DNA from: DASUSH01 sp963785155
Lineage (GTDB): Bacteria > Actinomycetota > Thermoleophilia > Solirubrobacterales > 70-9
DNA length: 64,000 nucleotides
Assembly: GCA_963785155.1 (NCBI GenBank)
Contig: CAWAUB010000007.1
Span: 124,001 to 188,000, forward strand
Direction: 5' to 3'
Notes under the pieces: model-generated
Databases searched by the model: none
What the model was told of the DNA's origin: nothing
What the model saw: only the letters and a program-made list of their open reading frames with translations
Position numbers and translations under genes: made by a program
Shown here: positions 61,403 to 64,000 of the stretch, one piece after another
Layout of the letters: each line of letters begins with the position of its first letter
How positions within the stretch are numbered: the stretch's first letter is position 1

Positions 61403-62104
61403 TTATTGCCCGGTAGCCGAGAAATGCTGGAAGTCCTTCGTGCCGCTCCAGTTGCCGCCCCATCCCCAGCCTGCACGCTTGAACGCGCGCACCGTCGCAT
61501 CGCCTCCGTGGACCATTCCCTTCGCGTCCTGCGAGCGGTCGGCGAAGGGCCGGCCGGCGGGAGGAGAGACGTGCCCGGAAGGCGTCACATAGGGGTTCTC
61601 GATCGGGTTCAGGTCGATCGCCCGCCCGAAGGCGTGCTCGGACCAGCTCTGGGTGCCGGCGACGAAACGACAGTTGAACGCCGAGGTGTTGTCGGCGTTC
61701 ATCGAGCGGTGATCGTCGCCGCCGTAGGCATCGATGACCTCGATCCGGCGGATCGGGAACCGCTTGTGGAACAGGTCCTCGAAGACATCAAGAACATCCT
61801 TTGCCGAGTTCTCATGGACGATGATGCGCCCGCGCTCCGGGTCCCGGTGGAAGTTCCAATGGCGGACCCGCACCAGGCGCAGCTGGCTGATCGGCACCGG
61901 GCAGCCGCGATGCCACGAGCGGCCGGTCATCCGCCTCTCGCGCGCCTCGTTGATCTTCGACACCTTGCCGACGAACTGCGGCGCCGCGGCACGCTCGTCG
62001 CTCCCGGCGCCCGCACCGGGGAGGAGCAGCAGGAGCGCGATCGCGGCAGCGAGGGTGACTCTCACCCCCAGGACGGTAGTCACTTGGTTCATCCGCTTGC
62101 TCAT
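61403..62104 (-). CDS. M15-type D-Ala-D-Ala carboxypeptidase-like protein
   Basis: A 233-residue exported protein with a signal (VTLAAAIALLLLLPGAGAG). The catalytic region has SAFNCRFVAGTQ, then WSEHAFGRAIDLNPIENPY (the S-x-H-x-x-G-x-A-x-D zinc motif) and KDFQHFSATG (second zinc His) at the end, matching the peptidase M15 VanY/Peptidase_M15_4 family. Position 62104 (MSKRMNQ) gives a clean signal; an ATG at 62170 would add 22 residues. Twelve bases separate its stop from the coxB2 start, so co-transcription with the oxidase pair is possible. Confidence 0.78.
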   Translation of the reverse strand: MSKRMNQVTTVLGVRVTLAAAIALLLLLPGAGAGSDERAAAPQFVGKVSKINEARERRMTGRSWHRGCPVPISQLRLVRVRHWNFHRDPERGRIIVHENSAKDVLDVFEDLFHKRFPIRRIEVIDAYGGDDHRSMNADNTSAFNCRFVAGTQSWSEHAFGRAIDLNPIENPYVTPSGHVSPPAGRPFADRSQDAKGMVHGGDATVRAFKRAGWGWGGNWSGTKDFQHFSATGQ

Positions 62105-62105
62105 C

Positions 62106-62119
62106 CGATCGGCCGATCG
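62106..62119. promoter_or_regulatory. 14-bp palindrome between divergent genes
   Basis: CGATCGGCCGATCG is a perfect palindrome located 2 bases upstream of the reverse-strand ATG at 62104 and about 33 bases before the forward ATG at 62152. Its place in a 47-bp divergent gap suggests an operator, but GC-rich genomes contain such words by chance. Confidence 0.3.
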
Positions 62120-62151
62120 TGTGGCCTCCTCTCCGACCCGAAAAACAGAGC

Positions 62152-62511
62152 ATGAACGGCACCGATGCAACGCTCACGGCTCGGCGGATGAGCCCGGCAA
62201 TGGAGATGCGCAGGACGGCGGCTGAACGCAGGTCGCGGTATCAGTCTCCGGACCGAAGCCGAGCGATGCTCACGCTGGTGGTCGTCACCGCCGTCGGAGT
62301 CCTGATGCTGATCGGCTCCGCGCTCTCGATGTCCGAGCTTGGACACTCCGCCTGGGAGAAGTCTTCGACCCAGACGACTACCCCCGCTGTCACGACCGAG
62401 GTCGTGTCTCCGGCGAGCGAGCCCGCCGTCGTCCCGGCCACCGAGCCGGTAACGGCCCCGGTCGTCGCGCCCACCGGCGCCTACGCAACGCCGCAGCCCG
62501 CCCTTCCCTAA
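62152..62511 (+). CDS. small membrane protein with Thr/Pro/Ala tail
   Basis: A 119-residue protein: basic N-terminus (ARRMSPAMEMRRTAAERRSRY), one helix (MLTLVVVTAVGVLMLIGSAL) and an extracellular Thr/Val/Pro/Ala-rich tail (TTTPAVTTEVVSPASEPAVV). No family is recognised. ATG 62152 gives MNGTDATLTARR; an upstream ATG at 62119 would add 11 residues. It precedes a PAP2-family gene by about 40 bases. Confidence 0.55.
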   Translation: MNGTDATLTARRMSPAMEMRRTAAERRSRYQSPDRSRAMLTLVVVTAVGVLMLIGSALSMSELGHSAWEKSSTQTTTPAVTTEVVSPASEPAVVPATEPVTAPVVAPTGAYATPQPALP

Positions 62512-62553
62512 GTAACCCACGCGGTCGGTCGCCATCGGGCATACTCGCCCGCC

Positions 62554-63501
62554 TTGCTGACCTCTGTACGACGCCCGCCCCGTCGCACCGGCCTGCTCGT
62601 TCGCGCGGGCGCGGCGGCAGCGGTCGGAGCGGCGTTCGCCGTGCCCCTCCTGCGCCGGCGGCTTCGCATTCCCGGCCCGGTGACGATCGCGGCAACCGCC
62701 GCCGGCCCACTCGCCCTTGCGGTACTCAGGCCGCGCACGAAGAAGCGCGACGCGCTCGTCTTCGCGCTCCAGATGTGGGCCTTCGCGATGGTGCACGAGC
62801 TTCCCTACGACGATCCGGATGGCCTGCGCCGTCGCCTGCGGGTCCGCTATCCGATCGCCGTCGACCGGGCGCTCGGGTTCGGCGAGCTGCCGAGCGTCCG
62901 CCTCCAGCGGGCCTTCTCGAAGCCCGGCCGCGTGACCAAGCGGGACCGCTTCCTCAGCATGGTCCACTGGGTCTGGTTCTTCCAGCCCCACGCGTCGCTG
63001 ACCTGGATCCTCGTCCGCGATATCGACCGCTTCCCGCGGGCGGCTCGCCAGATGGCCGCGGTCTACGACCTGGGCTGCCTGCTCTACTTCCTCGTCCCGA
63101 CCGCGCCGCCGTGGTGGGCGGGTGAGAACGGCTACCTCGGGAGCGATGTCCGCCGGGTGATGGTGGAGGTCGGCGAAGACGTCTGGGGCCCGGCATGGAA
63201 GCCGATGTACGACGCGCTCGGCGGCAACCCGTGGGCCGCAATGCCCTCGCTCCACTTCGCCACCTCCCTGCAGGCCGCGTTGCTCCTTTCAGAGAGCGGC
63301 CGGATTCCGGGCGCGCTCGGCTGGGGGTATGCGCTCACGCTCGGCTTCGCCCTCGTCTACCTCTGCGAGCACTACGTCACGGATCTGCTCGCCGGCACGG
63401 CCCTCGTGGTCCTCGTCCGTCGCGGCGAGCCGCTCGCCGACCCGGTCGCGCAGCTGGTGAGCCGTGGCGTGCAGCGGCTCGAGCGGGTCGCGAACGGTTA
63501 G
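62554..63501 (+). CDS. PAP2-family phosphatase / inositol phosphotransferase-like membrane protein
   Basis: A 315-residue membrane protein of the PAP2/AUR1-like group. The conserved motifs are AMPSLHFATSLQAALL (P-S-x-H) and YLCEHYVTDLLAGTALV (x-H-Y-x-x-D), supplying the two catalytic His and the Asp; an earlier Arg/Lys motif is in FSKPGRVTKRDRFL. Six helices are visible. In Actinobacteria such proteins act in inositol phosphoceramide-like or lipid phosphate metabolism. Start TTG 62554; TACT lies 8-11 nt upstream. Confidence 0.8.
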   Translation: MLTSVRRPPRRTGLLVRAGAAAAVGAAFAVPLLRRRLRIPGPVTIAATAAGPLALAVLRPRTKKRDALVFALQMWAFAMVHELPYDDPDGLRRRLRVRYPIAVDRALGFGELPSVRLQRAFSKPGRVTKRDRFLSMVHWVWFFQPHASLTWILVRDIDRFPRAARQMAAVYDLGCLLYFLVPTAPPWWAGENGYLGSDVRRVMVEVGEDVWGPAWKPMYDALGGNPWAAMPSLHFATSLQAALLLSESGRIPGALGWGYALTLGFALVYLCEHYVTDLLAGTALVVLVRRGEPLADPVAQLVSRGVQRLERVANG

Positions 63502-63538
63502 TGGGTCGGACCGCACGCTTCCTTAGGATCTAGCCCCG

Positions 63539-64000
63539 ATGACCCGTCAGCACGAGCAGGAGACGGGCGGCAGGCACAGCTTCGGGACCGCGATGGACGA
63601 TCTCGAGGACACGTCGCGCGACGACGAGGTCAACGGCGAGGAAGAGGACGACGACGCGGAGCCCTCGTTTTTCGCCGATCCGAAGCGCCTGCTGCAGACG
63701 TTCGGGATCGTGATCGTGCTCGTCATCGGCATCTACGTGTTGCTGCCGAACGTCGTCGGCCTCGAGGACGCGACCGAGAAGCTCGGCCAGGCGAACTGGC
63801 TCTGGATCTCGGTCGGCCTCGTCTTCACGGTCCTGATGTTCTTCTCCTATGTCGCCCTCTTTCGCGGCGTCGTCGGCGAGCGCACCCGGCTGACCTGGGG
63901 CGAGTCCTACGAGATCACGCTCGCCGGCCTGGCGGCGACGCGGCTCTTCTCCGCGGGCGGCGCGGGCGGCATCGTCCTCACTTACTGGGCGCTTCGCAAG
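63539..64000 (+). CDS. LPG-synthase-TM-like (UPF0104/AglD) membrane protein, truncated by window end
   Basis: The first 154 residues are present. A very acidic N-terminus (residues ~20-45, with EEEDDDAEP) precedes helices IVIVLVIGIYVLLPNVVG and LWISVGLVFTVLMFFSYVAL, then FRGVVGERTRLTWGESYEI and the small-residue-rich TRLFSAGGAGGIVLTYWAL, a signature of lysylphosphatidylglycerol-synthase transmembrane/flippase family proteins. The rest lies beyond 64000. TAGGAT ends 9 nt before the ATG. Confidence 0.75.
   Translation, partial: MTRQHEQETGGRHSFGTAMDDLEDTSRDDEVNGEEEDDDAEPSFFADPKRLLQTFGIVIVLVIGIYVLLPNVVGLEDATEKLGQANWLWISVGLVFTVLMFFSYVALFRGVVGERTRLTWGESYEITLAGLAATRLFSAGGAGGIVLTYWALRK

Noticed and set aside
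1..64000. CRISPR arrays, insertion sequences, tRNA or rRNA genes
   Set aside because: No regularly spaced direct repeats, no transposase motifs and no cloverleaf or rRNA blocks were recognised on either strand.

Overview
The window is a very GC-rich chromosomal segment from an actinobacterium, most likely the class Thermoleophilia (Solirubrobacterales or Gaiellales). That placement is inference from GuaB3, the GTG/TTG starts, the DUF3352 lipoprotein, the A2-type cytochrome oxidase and a ydaO c-di-AMP riboswitch ahead of an M23 peptidase. I see no plasmid, phage, CRISPR, tRNA or rRNA. Many conserved genes carry single-base indels, mostly insertions, so parts of the sequence look like an unpolished consensus. 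Affected genes are given as full spans with the break noted.

Layout. 0-11.4 kb is a cell-surface glycan cluster: GT2 and GT4 glycosyltransferases, a GT39-like membrane transferase, an acyltransferase and several SAM methyltransferases, three of them CmoB-like paralogues. 11.4-19 kb holds an HU protein, pyrF, a LysM-like protein, a D-Ala-D-Ala carboxypeptidase, a PfkB-family kinase, a further GT2, a tandem double methyltransferase and a second GT39-like protein. 19-22 kb is GMP synthesis (guaB3, guaA), with a structured terminator-bearing leader before guaB3. 22-25 kb is a reverse-strand operon (M23 peptidase plus two ferritin-like proteins) under a c-di-AMP riboswitch. 25-38 kb is housekeeping: rplM-rpsI-glmM-glmS, a DUF3352 lipoprotein, acpS-nnr-alr-cca, HIT, enoyl-CoA hydratase and infA. 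38-41 kb is a three-gene ABC exporter. 41-44.5 kb holds secreted proteins and another glycosyltransferase.

44.5-48.8 kb is an A2-type cytochrome c oxidase operon (coxB, coxA, a UspA-like tandem protein, coxC). 48.8-56 kb has a DUF11 surface protein, a decayed collagen-like fragment, a dihaem cytochrome c lipoprotein, a CBS protein and a methyltransferase. 56.3-61.4 kb is a reverse-strand operon: a second subunit II/subunit I pair, haem A synthesis (ctaA, ctaB) and two small membrane proteins. The window ends with an M15 peptidase, a PAP2-family protein and a truncated LPG-synthase-like membrane protein.

The most striking observation is the second oxidase pair. Subunit I keeps the family fold but has lost five of six haem/copper ligands and the active-site tyrosine. 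Its subunit II has lost the CuA cysteines in the manner of quinol oxidases. Both frames are intact and tightly packed with ctaA/ctaB, so this looks like a maintained non-canonical haem-copper oxidase relative. Also notable: a ~270-320 bp repeat (three copies, each between convergent genes, with a central hairpin whose arms differ but pair in each copy); -10-like hexamers 7-11 nt before 17 start codons, implying widespread leaderless transcripts; and the structured guaB3 leader.
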